In this document: one piece after another, positions 38,075 to 49,641 of the stretch
Layout: each line of letters opens with the position of its first letter
How positions within the stretch are numbered: the first letter of the stretch is position 1
Source of the DNA: Sphingomonas sp. Leaf22
GTDB taxonomy: Bacteria; Pseudomonadota; Alphaproteobacteria; Sphingomonadales; Sphingomonadaceae
Length of the DNA stretch: 64,000 nucleotides
NCBI RefSeq assembly: GCF_001421715.1
Contig: NZ_LMKP01000012.1
Span: 290,501 to 354,500 of the forward strand
Reading direction: 5' to 3'
The notes under the pieces: model-generated
What the model was told of the DNA's origin: nothing
Database searches by the model: none
What the model saw: the letters and a program-made list of their open reading frames with translations, nothing else
Translations under genes and position numbers: made by a program

Positions 38075-38803
38075 TCAATCGTCGACGGGGACGGATGGTT
38101 CCGGCATCGTATCGAGTTCGGGCAGCGACCAGTCGATCGTCCCCCGGCCATGCTCGGCCAGAAACGCATTGGCCTGGCTGAACGGACGACTGCCGAACCA
38201 GCCGCTATGCGCCGACAACGGGGAGGGGTGACGGGCGCGCAGCACGAGGTGGCGACCCCCTGCGCCCACGTCGCGGACGAACGCGGCCTTCTTCTGGGCA
38301 TGTGCGCCCCATAGCAGGAACACGGTCGGTTCCGCCCGGTCGGCGACGGCATGGACGACGGCGTCGGTGAACGCCTCCCACCCGCGCCCGGCATGCGATG
38401 CAGCGCGGTGCTGCTCTACGGTCAGCACGGTGTTGAGCAGCAGCACCCCCTGCCGCGCCCAATGCTCGAGAAACCCATGGGCGGGCGGCGTCAGGCCCAG
38501 ATCGGTCTGCAATTCCTTGAAGATGTTGCGCAGCGACGGCGGCACCGCGACGCCCGGTCGGACCGAAAAGGACAGGCCATGCGCCTGTCCCGGCCCGTGA
38601 TACGGGTCCTGCCCCAGAATGACGACCCGCACCTGATCCAGCGGCGTCAGCGCCAGCGCCGCGAACCAGTCGCGCGAATGCGGCAGGATGCGCTTGCCCG
38701 CCGCCTTCTCGCCCTTCAGGAAATCGCGCAGGCGCGCCATCGTGTCGCTGGCCAGCAGGGGCCCAAGCGCCGGCTCCCAACTGGGATCGATCCCGGCGAT
38801 CAT
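38075..38803 (-). CDS. ung: Uracil-DNA glycosylase
   Basis: The 242-residue protein has the family-1 UDG motifs: GQDPYHG at residues 64-70 with catalytic Asp66, the VLLLNTVLTV uracil-recognition strand and HPSPLSAH with catalytic His. It removes uracil from DNA as the first step of base excision repair. The C-terminal ten residues extend slightly past the usual end. The ATG overlaps the stop of the PhnA gene (ATGA, 38800-38803). Confidence 0.95.
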   Translation of the reverse strand: MIAGIDPSWEPALGPLLASDTMARLRDFLKGEKAAGKRILPHSRDWFAALALTPLDQVRVVILGQDPYHGPGQAHGLSFSVRPGVAVPPSLRNIFKELQTDLGLTPPAHGFLEHWARQGVLLLNTVLTVEQHRAASHAGRGWEAFTDAVVHAVADRAEPTVFLLWGAHAQKKAAFVRDVGAGGRHLVLRARHPSPLSAHSGWFGSRPFSQANAFLAEHGRGTIDWSLPELDTMPEPSVPVDD

Positions 38804-39105
38804 GTCCGCTTGCGGACGAACTCGGCGCGCAGCACCAACCCCTTGATCCCGTCGAACTTGCAGTCGATCTCCTGCGCATCGCCAGTCAGGCGGATCGACT
38901 TGATGAGTGTGCCGCGCTTCAGCGTCTGGCCTGCGCCCTTGACGGTCAGGTCCTTGATGAGCGTCACCTGATCGCCATCGGCCAGCACGTTGCCGACCGC
39001 GTCACGCACCACGACCGCGTCGTCGTCGGTCGCGGGTCCCGCCGCCTGCGACGCGGGTACCCATTCGCCGGTCGCCTCGTCATAGATATAGTCGTCGTCG
39101 CCCAT
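38800..39105 (-). CDS. PhnA-like (YjdM C-terminal domain) protein
   Basis: The 101-residue protein corresponds to the C-terminal PhnA domain: VVRDAVGNVLADGDQVTLIK, then GTLIKSIRLTGDAQEIDCKF and ending GLVLRAEFVRK. The N-terminal zinc ribbon of full-length YjdM is replaced by an acidic IYDEATGEWVP segment, so the protein is a short version. Despite the name, no role in phosphonate use has been confirmed for the family. It is coupled to ung. Confidence 0.83.
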   Translation of the reverse strand: MGDDDYIYDEATGEWVPASQAAGPATDDDAVVVRDAVGNVLADGDQVTLIKDLTVKGAGQTLKRGTLIKSIRLTGDAQEIDCKFDGIKGLVLRAEFVRKRT

Positions 39106-39147
39106 GCCGTCCCCCTTGCCGCCGCCGGGGTAGCCGAGCGGGCCGGG

Positions 39148-40641
39148 TCAGAACAAGCCCGGGACCTCGCGCTGCACGGTCGACGGGCGGGCGGGTTGCA
39201 GCAGCGTCCGTCCCTCGACCCCGTCGCCGGCGACGCGCAAGCCTTCGCGGGCCGCTGCGGTCGCCGCCGCCGATCCGATCCGCGAACAGCTGCGCCCGGC
39301 AAGGAAGTCGAGCGCGCGGGCGACCGATTGCTCGCGCGGGTCGCCCAGCGGATAGTTGATGTCGTCGGTCGCCGAACAGGTGTTGGGCACCACCGATGCG
39401 AGGCCATCGAAATAGGCCGCCGAGCGCGCCGAATTCTGCACCGACAGGGCGACGATGCGCAGCCGGTCGTCGCACGCTGCCTGATCGACCGCGATCTGCC
39501 CGACCGGCTTGCCATAGGTGTTGGTGCCGATCAGCGCCATGTTGTTGCCGAGATAGGGGACGAAGGCGTTGATGACCAATTCACTGGCCGATGCGGTGCG
39601 GCCGGTGCCGATGAACGCGATCTTGGTCGGCGTCACCGACTGTGCGGTCGGCGCGAAGTATTTCGTTTCGTTCTCCGACGATTTCTCGGGACGGAAGGTC
39701 GTGTAGCTATAAACCTGGCTGGTCGATTTGCCGCCGCCCAACAGGTCGCCCATCAGATCGGCGACCGAGATCAGCCCGCCGCCATTGTAGCGGAAATCGA
39801 TGACGAACTCGGTGATCCCCTGCGCCCGGAAACTGGCGAAGGCATCGCGCAGCGGCTGGTTGGCGGTGGTGATGAACGTGCGCAGGTTGATATACCCGAC
39901 CTTCTTGCCGCCATCGGTCAGCACCTTGGCACCATAGCGGGTCGATACCGGCAGCAGCGCATAGTCGGCCTTGGCGACGGTCTCGGTGCGGGTCGTGCCC
40001 TCGGCGGTGCGGAACTCGAACGTGCGCGCGGTGCCGACCGTATCGGGGCCCAGCGCATCGTTCAGGCCGTCGATACCGGTCGCATCGATGATCGCCGATA
40101 CGCTGCGCAGGCTGCCGCCGCTGGTGCCGATCTGCAGGATCTCGGTCCCGCGATCGATACCGGCGTTCAGCGCCGGCGTCCCTTCGAACGATTCGATCAC
40201 GAACAGGCGGCGGCCGGTCGTGTCGAGCGCGAAGCGGGTGCCGAAGCCGGCGGTCTCGCCCGCGTCGTAATAGGCGTTTTCCTCGGCGATCGACGTCAGA
40301 TAGGTGAAGTACCGGTCGCGCCCCTGCGCCCGCGCGGTCGCGGTCAGCGCGTCGACATAGGCGTCGACCGTGGCATAGGGCGCGGGGCTGAGGCTCGTCG
40401 GCAGCGTTTCGGGGAACAGATACCATTCGCGCAGCTGGGCCAGTGCCCAGTCCTGCCGCTCGCGCAGCGAACAGCCCGCCGTGGTGGTAGGGGTCGGTGT
40501 CGGCGTGGCGGAGGGCGTCGGGGAAACCCCGCCGCTGCTGCCGCCACCCAGGACGCTGCCGCTTCCGCCCCCGCCTCCGCAGGCCGATAGCATCGCCAAT
40601 ACGCCCAACGCCGCACCGAATCCTGCCCGCACTACGCGCAC
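39148..40641 (-). CDS. S41 family peptidase lipoprotein
   Basis: The 497-residue precursor has a lipobox at Cys21 (VLAMLSACGG) followed by a Gly/Ser/Thr/Pro linker to about residue 60. A PDZ-like domain and the C-terminal tail-specific protease (S41) domain follow. The nucleophile Ser is in GTGRTASASELVIN and the Lys of the dyad is expected shortly after, although it is not an obvious canonical AEAD...K motif. Such lipoproteins act in the periplasm or on the outer surface. Members in sphingomonads are annotated as secreted proteases of unknown substrate. Confidence 0.85.
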   Translation of the reverse strand: MRVVRAGFGAALGVLAMLSACGGGGGSGSVLGGGSSGGVSPTPSATPTPTPTTTAGCSLRERQDWALAQLREWYLFPETLPTSLSPAPYATVDAYVDALTATARAQGRDRYFTYLTSIAEENAYYDAGETAGFGTRFALDTTGRRLFVIESFEGTPALNAGIDRGTEILQIGTSGGSLRSVSAIIDATGIDGLNDALGPDTVGTARTFEFRTAEGTTRTETVAKADYALLPVSTRYGAKVLTDGGKKVGYINLRTFITTANQPLRDAFASFRAQGITEFVIDFRYNGGGLISVADLMGDLLGGGKSTSQVYSYTTFRPEKSSENETKYFAPTAQSVTPTKIAFIGTGRTASASELVINAFVPYLGNNMALIGTNTYGKPVGQIAVDQAACDDRLRIVALSVQNSARSAAYFDGLASVVPNTCSATDDINYPLGDPREQSVARALDFLAGRSCSRIGSAAATAAAREGLRVAGDGVEGRTLLQPARPSTVQREVPGLF

Positions 40642-40721
40642 TCCATACTGTCGCGACAGCCTAGGCTACGTACCGGCGAAGGGAAGGGGGTTTCGCCGGT
40701 GCGCTAACGTACTGGTTCGGT

Positions 40722-41777
40722 TCAGTTCCCCTTCATCGCCTCCAGCAGGCGCTTGACCTCCTGCGAACGTCCGCGCGGCAGGATCATGACGTCGTTGCCG
40801 CTGGCGACGACGATCAGGTCGCTGACCCCGACCATCGCGATCCGCACCCCGTCCGACCGGACGAGGCAGCCGCTGGTGTCGACCAGCGTCACGTCGCCGC
40901 CGGTGGCATTGTGCGCATCGTCGCGGTCGCTGATCGCGTGCAGCGCGTCCCAACTGCCGACATCGCTCCATCCCATCGCCACCGGCGCCACCGCCACCCG
41001 GTCATCGCGTTCCATCACCGCATAGTCGATCGAGTCGGACGGGCTGGCGGCGAACGCCTCGGCTTCGGGGCGGATGCAGATGCCGTCGCGCTGCGCCCGG
41101 TCCATCGATCCCTGCGCCGCTTCCAGCATCGTCGGCACAAACCGGCCGATCGCGTCAAGGAACCGGTCGGCGCGGAACAGGAAGATGCCGCCGTTCCACG
41201 CATGGTCGCCCGACGCCAGCATCGCCTCCGCCGCATCCAGCGGCGGCTTCTCGACGAAGCGGTCGACGCGGTGCACGCCATGCGCCAACGGCGCGCCGAC
41301 CTTGATCCAGCCATAGCCGGTCTCGGGCGCGTCGGGGGCGATGCCGAACGTCACCATCCAGCCATCCTCGACCAGCGGCAGTGCGCGGTCGATCGCGGCG
41401 CGAAATGCTTCGAGGTCGAGGATGACATGGTCCGACGGCATCACCAGCAACGGTGCATCGCCGCTGCCCGCCGCGATCGCCGCCAGCGCGATGGCGGGCG
41501 CGGTGTTGCGGCCCATCGGTTCGAGGATGATCGCCTGCGGGGTCGAGCCGATGGCCGACAGCTGGTCGGCGACCGCATCGGCATGGGCGGCGTTGGCGAC
41601 CACGATCGGCGCGGCATAGCCTTCGCCGGCGGCCCGGCGCGCGGTCAGCTGCAACATCGTCTCGGCGGCGGTCAGCGCGAGGAACTGCTTGGGCCGTTCG
41701 GGCCGCGACATCGGCCACAGGCGGGTGCCCGCCCCCCCGGACAGAATGACGGGGACGATGGCGGACGAAACGGGCAT
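40722..41777 (-). CDS. Mannose-1-phosphate guanylyltransferase
   Basis: The 351-residue protein has the nucleotidyltransferase signature ILSGGAGTRLWPMSRPERPK near the N-terminus, the GRNTAPAIALAA block and the sugar-binding VEKPPLDAAEAML. It stops after the beta-helix domain, so it lacks the mannose-6-phosphate isomerase cupin found in bifunctional ManC. It makes GDP-mannose for polysaccharide. It is divergent from the sugar transferase at 41957, with 179 bases between, in keeping with a common exopolysaccharide role. Confidence 0.9.
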   Translation of the reverse strand: MPVSSAIVPVILSGGAGTRLWPMSRPERPKQFLALTAAETMLQLTARRAAGEGYAAPIVVANAAHADAVADQLSAIGSTPQAIILEPMGRNTAPAIALAAIAAGSGDAPLLVMPSDHVILDLEAFRAAIDRALPLVEDGWMVTFGIAPDAPETGYGWIKVGAPLAHGVHRVDRFVEKPPLDAAEAMLASGDHAWNGGIFLFRADRFLDAIGRFVPTMLEAAQGSMDRAQRDGICIRPEAEAFAASPSDSIDYAVMERDDRVAVAPVAMGWSDVGSWDALHAISDRDDAHNATGGDVTLVDTSGCLVRSDGVRIAMVGVSDLIVVASGNDVMILPRGRSQEVKRLLEAMKGN

Positions 41778-41956
41778 GGATCGGATCTCCGAACAGGATC
41801 AGGCAGGCAAAAAGGGCCCGCCCGGAAGGGCAAGCGACTGTTGCGATACAACAACGATGTGACGATGCGTATCCGTCGCGTTCAGTATTTCTTTGCGCTT
41901 TCGCGCGATACGGGGTGGGTGTCGGACTGGCTTACACCTGTATCGAGAGCCCGGCG

Positions 41957-43345
41957 ATGATTCGGCTGTTCAAACATTATATTCCGCACGCCGTCTTGCT
42001 GCTGGGTCTGCTCGACTTTCTCGTCCTGCTGGTGGCGGCCGAACTCGGCTGGGTCACGCGGGCGATGCAGATCGACATGGCGGTCGAGCCGATCCACACC
42101 CGCATCCCGCAATTGCTCAGCTTCGCCGTCTGTCTCGAAACGGCACTGGTCGCGGTCGGCATCTATGGCACCGATGCGCTGCAATCGATCAAGTTCGCCG
42201 CGGCGCGGCTGATCGTCGCGGTCGCGGTGGGGGCGATCTTCCTCGCGGTCGTCTTTTTCCTCGCGCCGTCGATCACCTTCTGGCGGTCGAACCTTGCCTA
42301 TGGGCTGGGCTTCGCGGCGGTGCTGCTGCTGACCTTGCGCATCCTGACCGGTACGCTGTTCGGGGGGCAGGCGTTCAAGCGGCGGGTGATCGTGCTGGGA
42401 GCCGGCCCGCGCGCGCAGCGGCTGAAGGATCTCGGCCGGACGCCCGGTGCCGGTTTCGTCGTCGTCGGCTATGTCGCGATGAGCGAGGCGAACCGGGTGA
42501 TCCCCGAAGCGATCGCCCGCGACGCCATCTACAACCTTGCCGATCACGTCGTGCTGCTCGGCGCGTCGGAGGTCGTGCTGGCGCTGGAGGAGCGGCGCAA
42601 CGCCCTGCCGCTGAAGGACTTGCTGCGCATCCGCACCACCGGCGTCCATGTCAACGAGATCTCGACCTTCCTCGAACGCGAAACGGGTCGCGTCGACCTC
42701 GACAGCGTCAGCCCGTCATGGCTGATTTTTTCCGACGGCTTCTCGTCGGGACGGATGGTGTCGAGCGTGTTCAAGCGGATGTTCGACATCGCCGCCAGCC
42801 TGTTGCTGCTGACGCTGACGCTGCCGGTCCTGCTGGTCGCGGCGATCGCGGTGAAGCTCGACAGCCGCGGCCCGGTCTTCTACCGCCAGCGCCGCGTCGG
42901 GCTGTACAGCAGCGGCTTCGACATTCCGAAGCTGCGGTCGATGCGCACCGATGCCGAAGCGGCCGGGACCGCGGTCTGGGCCGAAAAGAACGATTCCCGC
43001 ATCACCCGCATCGGCCGCATCCTGCGCAAGACGCGGATCGACGAGCTGCCGCAGTGCTGGAGCGTGCTGGTCGGCGAGATGAGCTTCGTCGGCCCCCGCC
43101 CGGAACGCCCGGAGTTCGTGTCCGCGCTGGAGGACAAGCTGCCTTATTATGCCGAACGGCATATGGTGAAGCCCGGCATCACCGGCTGGGCACAGATCAA
43201 CTATCCCTATGGCGCATCGATCGACGATGCCCGGCAGAAGCTGGAATACGACCTGTATTATGCCAAGAACTATTCGCCGTTCCTCGACCTGCTGATCCTG
43301 TTGCAGACGCTGCGCGTCGTGATCTGGTCGGGCGGGGCGCGGTGA
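41957..43345 (+). CDS. XrtA/PEP-CTERM-associated sugar transferase (EpsB-like)
   Basis: The 462-residue protein has four or more N-terminal membrane segments, a Rossmann-like cytosolic CoA-binding-like domain (RVIVLGAGPRAQRLKDL) and, from about residue 271, a bacterial sugar-transferase domain with YRQRRVGLY, RTRIDELPQ-like RIDELPQCWS and VGPRPERPEF. This is the polyisoprenyl-phosphate hexose-1-phosphate transferase that starts repeat-unit assembly. The overall architecture matches the TIGR03013 family linked to exosortase XrtA loci. The start at 41957 begins the first helix. The prsK stop-start gap is five bases. Confidence 0.9.
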   Translation: MIRLFKHYIPHAVLLLGLLDFLVLLVAAELGWVTRAMQIDMAVEPIHTRIPQLLSFAVCLETALVAVGIYGTDALQSIKFAAARLIVAVAVGAIFLAVVFFLAPSITFWRSNLAYGLGFAAVLLLTLRILTGTLFGGQAFKRRVIVLGAGPRAQRLKDLGRTPGAGFVVVGYVAMSEANRVIPEAIARDAIYNLADHVVLLGASEVVLALEERRNALPLKDLLRIRTTGVHVNEISTFLERETGRVDLDSVSPSWLIFSDGFSSGRMVSSVFKRMFDIAASLLLLTLTLPVLLVAAIAVKLDSRGPVFYRQRRVGLYSSGFDIPKLRSMRTDAEAAGTAVWAEKNDSRITRIGRILRKTRIDELPQCWSVLVGEMSFVGPRPERPEFVSALEDKLPYYAERHMVKPGITGWAQINYPYGASIDDARQKLEYDLYYAKNYSPFLDLLILLQTLRVVIWSGGAR

Positions 43346-43349
43346 TCGC

Positions 43350-45394
43350 ATGCTGATCGGGATCATCGTCTGGGGACATGCGATCGCGGCGCTGCTGTTC
43401 GGCGCGCTCGCGTTCTGGACGGTCCGGCGCGGTGCGGTCGATACGGCGCTGCCGGGCGGCTGGCTGGCGCTGGCGCTGGGACTGACCGCGCTGTGGACCT
43501 TGTCGGTGGCGGGGATCGGCGATGCGCAGGCGGTATCGCATCTGTTCGCCGGTGCCCGCACGCTCGGCTGGCTGGTGCTGCTGATGGTCGTCCAGCGTCG
43601 CGCCGGCCAAGACGATGCGGGGCTGGGCCGCATTCTCGCCTATGCCGCCGTCGCCGCCGTCGATATCGCGCAGCTCGTGCTCGACCTGGCCGGCGCGACC
43701 ATGCCGGGGTCGCAGGCGGCGGCGATGATCGGCGCGGTATCGACGGTGCTCGGCGCACTGGCGGCCCTCGGCGCGCTGCTGCTGCTCCATGATCTCTTCC
43801 CGATGGCGGCATCGGCGGCGACGCGGATGGTGCTGGTCGCGGCCGGCGCATTCTGGCTGATCGACGTCAATCTGTGCATCGCCGCCTATCTGGTCGGGCA
43901 GGCCCCGGCCGAACTGATCGCGGCGCGCGGCGTCGCCCTGGCGGCGATGGCGCTGCTGGTCGCACTGGCGCTGTCGCGGCCGGGGAGTGGCGGGGTGCAA
44001 CTGTCGCGCGTCGCGACCTTCCACACCCTGTCGGTGCTGGGGCTGATGGCGTATTTCGCGGTGACGATCATGGCGATCAGCCTGATCGCGGCGCTGGGTG
44101 GCGACCATGTCCGGATCGGCCAGACCGCATTCGTGTTCGGATCGACCGTCGCGGTGCTGACCGCCGCCTCGTCGGGTTGGCTGCGGGCATGGATCAAGGT
44201 CAAGCTGGTCAAGCACCTGTTTACTCACCGCTACGACTATCGTTCCGAATGGACCCGCTTCACCGAAACGCTGGGCGAGCCCAAGGGTGGCGCGCCGCTC
44301 GACGAACGGCTGGTGAAGGCGGTGGCCGACCTGACCGACTCGCCCGCCGGCCTGCTGCTGGTCGCGGAAGGCGACGGGCTGGCGGTCGGCGCATCGTGGC
44401 GTTGGGAGGGTGACGCGCTGGGCACCGCCACCGACGGCATGGCGCTTGCCGGGCATCTGCGCGCGACCGGCCGCATCCTCGAACTCGATCCGCTGCGCGA
44501 CCAGCCCGATTGCGCGGACGGGGCGGCCGTGCCCGGGGCAATGCTGGTGCATGGCGACGCGTGGGTGGTCGTTCCCCTGCCGCATCTCGGCCGGCTGACC
44601 GGCGCGATCCTGCTCGCGCGGCCGCTGCTTGCCCGCGCGCTCGATTGGGAGGATTTCGACCTGCTGCGCATCGCCGGGCGACAGGTGGCAAGCTATCTGG
44701 CCGAGGAGCGCGCCCAGTCGGCACTGGCCGAAGCGCGCCGGTTCGAGGAGTTCAACCGCCGCTTCGCCTTCATCCTGCACGACGTGAAGAACATCGTCAG
44801 CCAGCTGAGCCTCGTCGCGCGCAACGCCGTCCGTCATGCCGACAATCCCGATTTCCGAGCCGACATGGTCGCGACGCTGAACGAATCCGCCACGCGGATG
44901 AACGACCTGCTCGCCCGCCTGTCCGAACGCGAACCCGCGCGTGGCGAGGCGCTGCGCCCGGTCGCGCTGGCCAGCATCGCGGCGGGATCGGCCGCGCGCT
45001 TCCGTGCGCGCGGGGCAGTCGCGGTCGAGGGGCCGGCGACGCTGTGCGCCTCGGCCGATCCGGCACGGTTGCAGCAGGTGATCGACCATCTGGTCCACAA
45101 TGCCCTCGACGCAGGCGGCAGCGATCCGGTCCGCATCGTGCTGGGCGATGCGGGCGACCGGGTGTGGGTCGACGTGATCGACACCGGCATCGGCATGACC
45201 CGGCAGTTCATTCGCGACGAACTCTTCCGTCCGTTCGTCTCGTCGAAGCCGTCGGGCTTCGGCATCGGTGCGTTCGAGGCGCGCCAACTCGCGGTCGCGA
45301 TGGGCGGCCATATCGCTGTCGACAGCCAGCCGGGACGGGGATCGCGCTTTCGCGTCACCCTGGCGGCGGCGCATCCGATGCTGGAGCAAGCGGC

Positions 45395-45398
<4 letters not shown>
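43350..45398 (+). CDS. prsK: XrtA/PEP-CTERM system histidine kinase PrsK
   Basis: The 682-residue kinase has about eight membrane segments in the first 280 residues, a GAF-like sensory part and a kinase core. The phospho-acceptor is His477 in FAFILHDVKNIVSQLSL, followed by the N, D and G boxes (HLVHNALDA, DTGIGM, GFGIGAFEARQL). Length and arrangement match PrsK of exopolysaccharide/PEP-CTERM loci. It overlaps prsR as ATGA (45395-45398). Its ligand is unknown. Confidence 0.93.
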
Positions 45399-46733
<1,335 letters not shown>

Positions 46734-46750
<17 letters not shown>

Positions 46751-48788
46751 TCGATCGATCCGCGCGCTGCTCGGCATGGGCGGGCTGGCAATCGTGGCGG
46801 GGATGCTCGCCACGATCGGCGGGGCGCTGCCCGCCCGCGCCGATGCCGCCGATGCCCGGACCCGACTGGCGCAGGCGCTGACGCACTATGAAGCCGGGCA
46901 CTGGACGCAGGCGCGTGAAGCGGCACAGGCGGCGACGGCCGCCGACCCGAAATGGGGACTGGCGCAGGCGGTGCTGGCGCGCACCCATCTGGTGCTGGGC
47001 GAGGGCGTCGCGGCACAGGGTGCGATCGACCGGGCGGTGGCCGACGGCTTCGATCCCCAGCGCATCCATCAGCTGCGCGCCCATGCCCGGCTGCTACAGG
47101 GCGATGCGGCCGGCGCGGTGACCGAGGCGGACAAGACTCCGGCGCGCTATCGCCCCTATGCCGACCGCATCCGTGCACAGGCGGTCGCGGCGGGCGGGAA
47201 CGTCGCCGCCGGGCTGAACGCGCTGGAGGCGATCGTCGCGCGCGCGCCGCAGGACGCGGCTGCATGGGTCGCGCTCGGACAGATACGGATGAGCGCGGGC
47301 GACATGGTCGGCGCGGTCAACGCCGCTGCGGCGGCAGTTCGCGCCGAACCCTCGTCGCCCGACGCGCTGCGCTTGCGCGCCGAAACGGTGCGCGTCCAAT
47401 ATGGACTGGTCGCGGCACTGCCCTGGTTCGAAGCGGCGCTGAAGCGCGATCCCTATGGTTATGACACGCTGATCGAATATGCCGCGACGCTCGGCGATGC
47501 CGGCCGCGCGAGCGCGATGCTGGACGCGGTGCGGCGGGCGATGGCGGTCCGGCCGGGCAGCGCACAGGGCTATTATCTGCAGGCGGTGCTGGCGGCGCGG
47601 GCAGGCGATTACGACACCGCGCGCAGCATCCTCGACAAGACCGGGCGCGGTGTCGCCGGCGTGCCCGGCGCATTGCTGCTGAGCGGCTCGATCGATCTGG
47701 CGCAGGGCAATGAGGGGCAGGCGGCGGTCGCGCTGCGCGAACTGGTCGCGCGGCAGCCGACCAACGTCACCGCGCGCAAGCTGCTGGCGCTGGCACTGCT
47801 CAAGAGCAATGCCGCACAGGACGCGCTCGACTATATCCGACCGGCAGCGGTGCGGGGCGATGCCGACAGCTATACGCTGACGCTGGCGGTGCGGGCGATG
47901 GAGCGGCTGGGCGACCGCGCCGGGGCGGCGGCGATGCTCGATCGCGCCGCGTCGCCGGGACGCGGCCGCTCGACCGCCTTCGTCCCCGACGAGGATCTGG
48001 CGATGCTGGCGGAGGATGCGCGGCTGACGCCCGGCGATCCGGCGGCGGCGGTCCCCTATATCCGGGCGCTGGCGGCGGCCGGCAGGAACGTTGAAGCGGT
48101 CGCGTCGGCGCAGCGGGTGGCGGTGGCCAATCCCGGCGCGCCCGCCGCGCAACTGGTGCTGGGCGATACGCTGTCCGCCGCCGGGCGGATGGGCGAGGCG
48201 GCCGATGCCTATGCGCGCGCCGCCGCGACCCGGTTCGACGAAGCGACGATGCTGCGGCTGGTCGATGCCCGCGACCGCGCCGGACAGCGCCCGCAGGCCA
48301 GCGCCACACTGTCGCTCTATCTGGCGCAGAACCCCGCAAGCGTCGCCGCACTCCGGCTGGCGGGGCAGTGGCAGGCGGCCGCCGGGGACGACGACGCGGC
48401 GATCGAAACGCTCGAACGGTTGCGCGCGCTGGTCGGTGACGGTGATGCGGCGGTGCTGGCGGAACTGGCTAATGCCTATGCCGGTGCCGGGCAGGCGGGG
48501 ATCGCGCAGGACTATGCCGCCGCCGCCTATCGCATCGCGCCGGCCAATCCGCTGGTGGCGGATGCACTCGGCTGGGCATTGTTCGCGAACGACAATATCG
48601 GTGCGGCGATCCCGGTAATGGCAAAGGCGGTGCGGATCGCACCGGCCCATGCCGGCATCCGGTGGCACATGGCACAGATCGCCGCCGCCGCCGGGGATCG
48701 CGCCGTCGCAGCCGCCAATGCGCGCGCGGCGCTGGCGGACAGGGGCTTTGCCGATCGTGCGGCGGCACAGGCGTTGATCGCGCCCTAG
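46734..48788 (+). CDS. prsT: TPR-repeat protein, PrsT-like
   Basis: The 684-residue precursor starts 17 bases inside the end of prsR, on a different frame; a start at 46776 is an alternative. A signal or anchor segment (GGLAIVAGMLATIGGALPARADA) precedes some fourteen tetratricopeptide-like helical hairpins covering residues 40-680. Position next to prsK-prsR fits PrsT, the TPR protein of XrtA systems, though it is shorter than many PrsT proteins of about 900 residues. It probably scaffolds periplasmic export or assembly of the polysaccharide. Confidence 0.8.
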
Positions 48789-48808
48789 TCGCTGGCTAGG
48801 GCGGCGAC

Positions 48809-49618
48809 ATGACCGATCCGCTCCTTCGCATCGCCGCCGCGCTCGAACGCCTGTCGCCACCGCCGCCGCCCGCCGCCGATCCGCTGGCGCATCCGGCCTA
48901 TGGCTGGGACGGCGCGGTGCTGTCGGCGGCGCGAGGGTTCCGCCCCTTGCCGATCGAGCGGCTGGTCGGGATCGAGGCGCAACGCGACGCGCTGACCGCC
49001 AATCTCGACCGACTGGCGAGGAGGGCGGCGGCGCATGACGTGCTGCTATGGGGTGCGCGCGGCACCGGCAAGTCGGCGCTGGTCAAGGCGGCGGTCGGGC
49101 AGGTGCAGGCGGCCGGTGGTCGGCTGGCGCTGGTCGAGGCACCGGCGACCGCGCTTGCCAAACTGCCCGCGCTGTTCGCGCTGTTGGCATCGGTCGAGCG
49201 CGCGTTCGTGGTGTTCGTCGATGATCTCGGCTTCGACACGCCTGCCGATGGCCGTGCGCTGCGATCGTTACTGGAGGGTGGCGCGGAAGGGCGGCCGTCC
49301 AATGTCCGGCTGATCGTCACCGCCAACCGCCGTCATTTGGTGCCCCGCGATTTGAAGGAGCAGGATAGCGCGATCAACCCGCGCGATGGCATCGACGATG
49401 CGCTGGCGCTGGCCGACCGGTTCGGCCTGTCGCTCGGCTTCCATGTCGTCGATCAGGACCATTATGTCGCGATCGTCGAGCGGTACTGCGCGGCGTACGA
49501 CCTGCCGTTCGACGGGCAGGAAGCGATCAACTGGGCGACGAAGCGCGGGAGCCGGTCGGGGAGGGTCGCATGGCAATATGTGACGGAGCTGGCCGGGCGG
49601 CACGGGAAGGCCGTCTAG
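48809..49618 (+). CDS. DUF815 family ATP-binding protein
   Basis: The 269-residue AAA-type ATPase has Walker A GARGTGKSALVKA, Walker B VVFVDDLGFD and sensor-like RLIVTANRRHLVPRD. This pattern is characteristic of DUF815, widespread in proteobacteria and of unknown function. The first 40 residues are Pro-rich and precede a short helical cap (LVGIEAQRDALTANLDRLA). It follows the TPR gene after 20 bases, so it may be on the same transcript. Confidence 0.9.
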   Translation: MTDPLLRIAAALERLSPPPPPAADPLAHPAYGWDGAVLSAARGFRPLPIERLVGIEAQRDALTANLDRLARRAAAHDVLLWGARGTGKSALVKAAVGQVQAAGGRLALVEAPATALAKLPALFALLASVERAFVVFVDDLGFDTPADGRALRSLLEGGAEGRPSNVRLIVTANRRHLVPRDLKEQDSAINPRDGIDDALALADRFGLSLGFHVVDQDHYVAIVERYCAAYDLPFDGQEAINWATKRGSRSGRVAWQYVTELAGRHGKAV

Positions 49619-49641
49619 ATCCTCCCCGTGCCGAGGAGGAG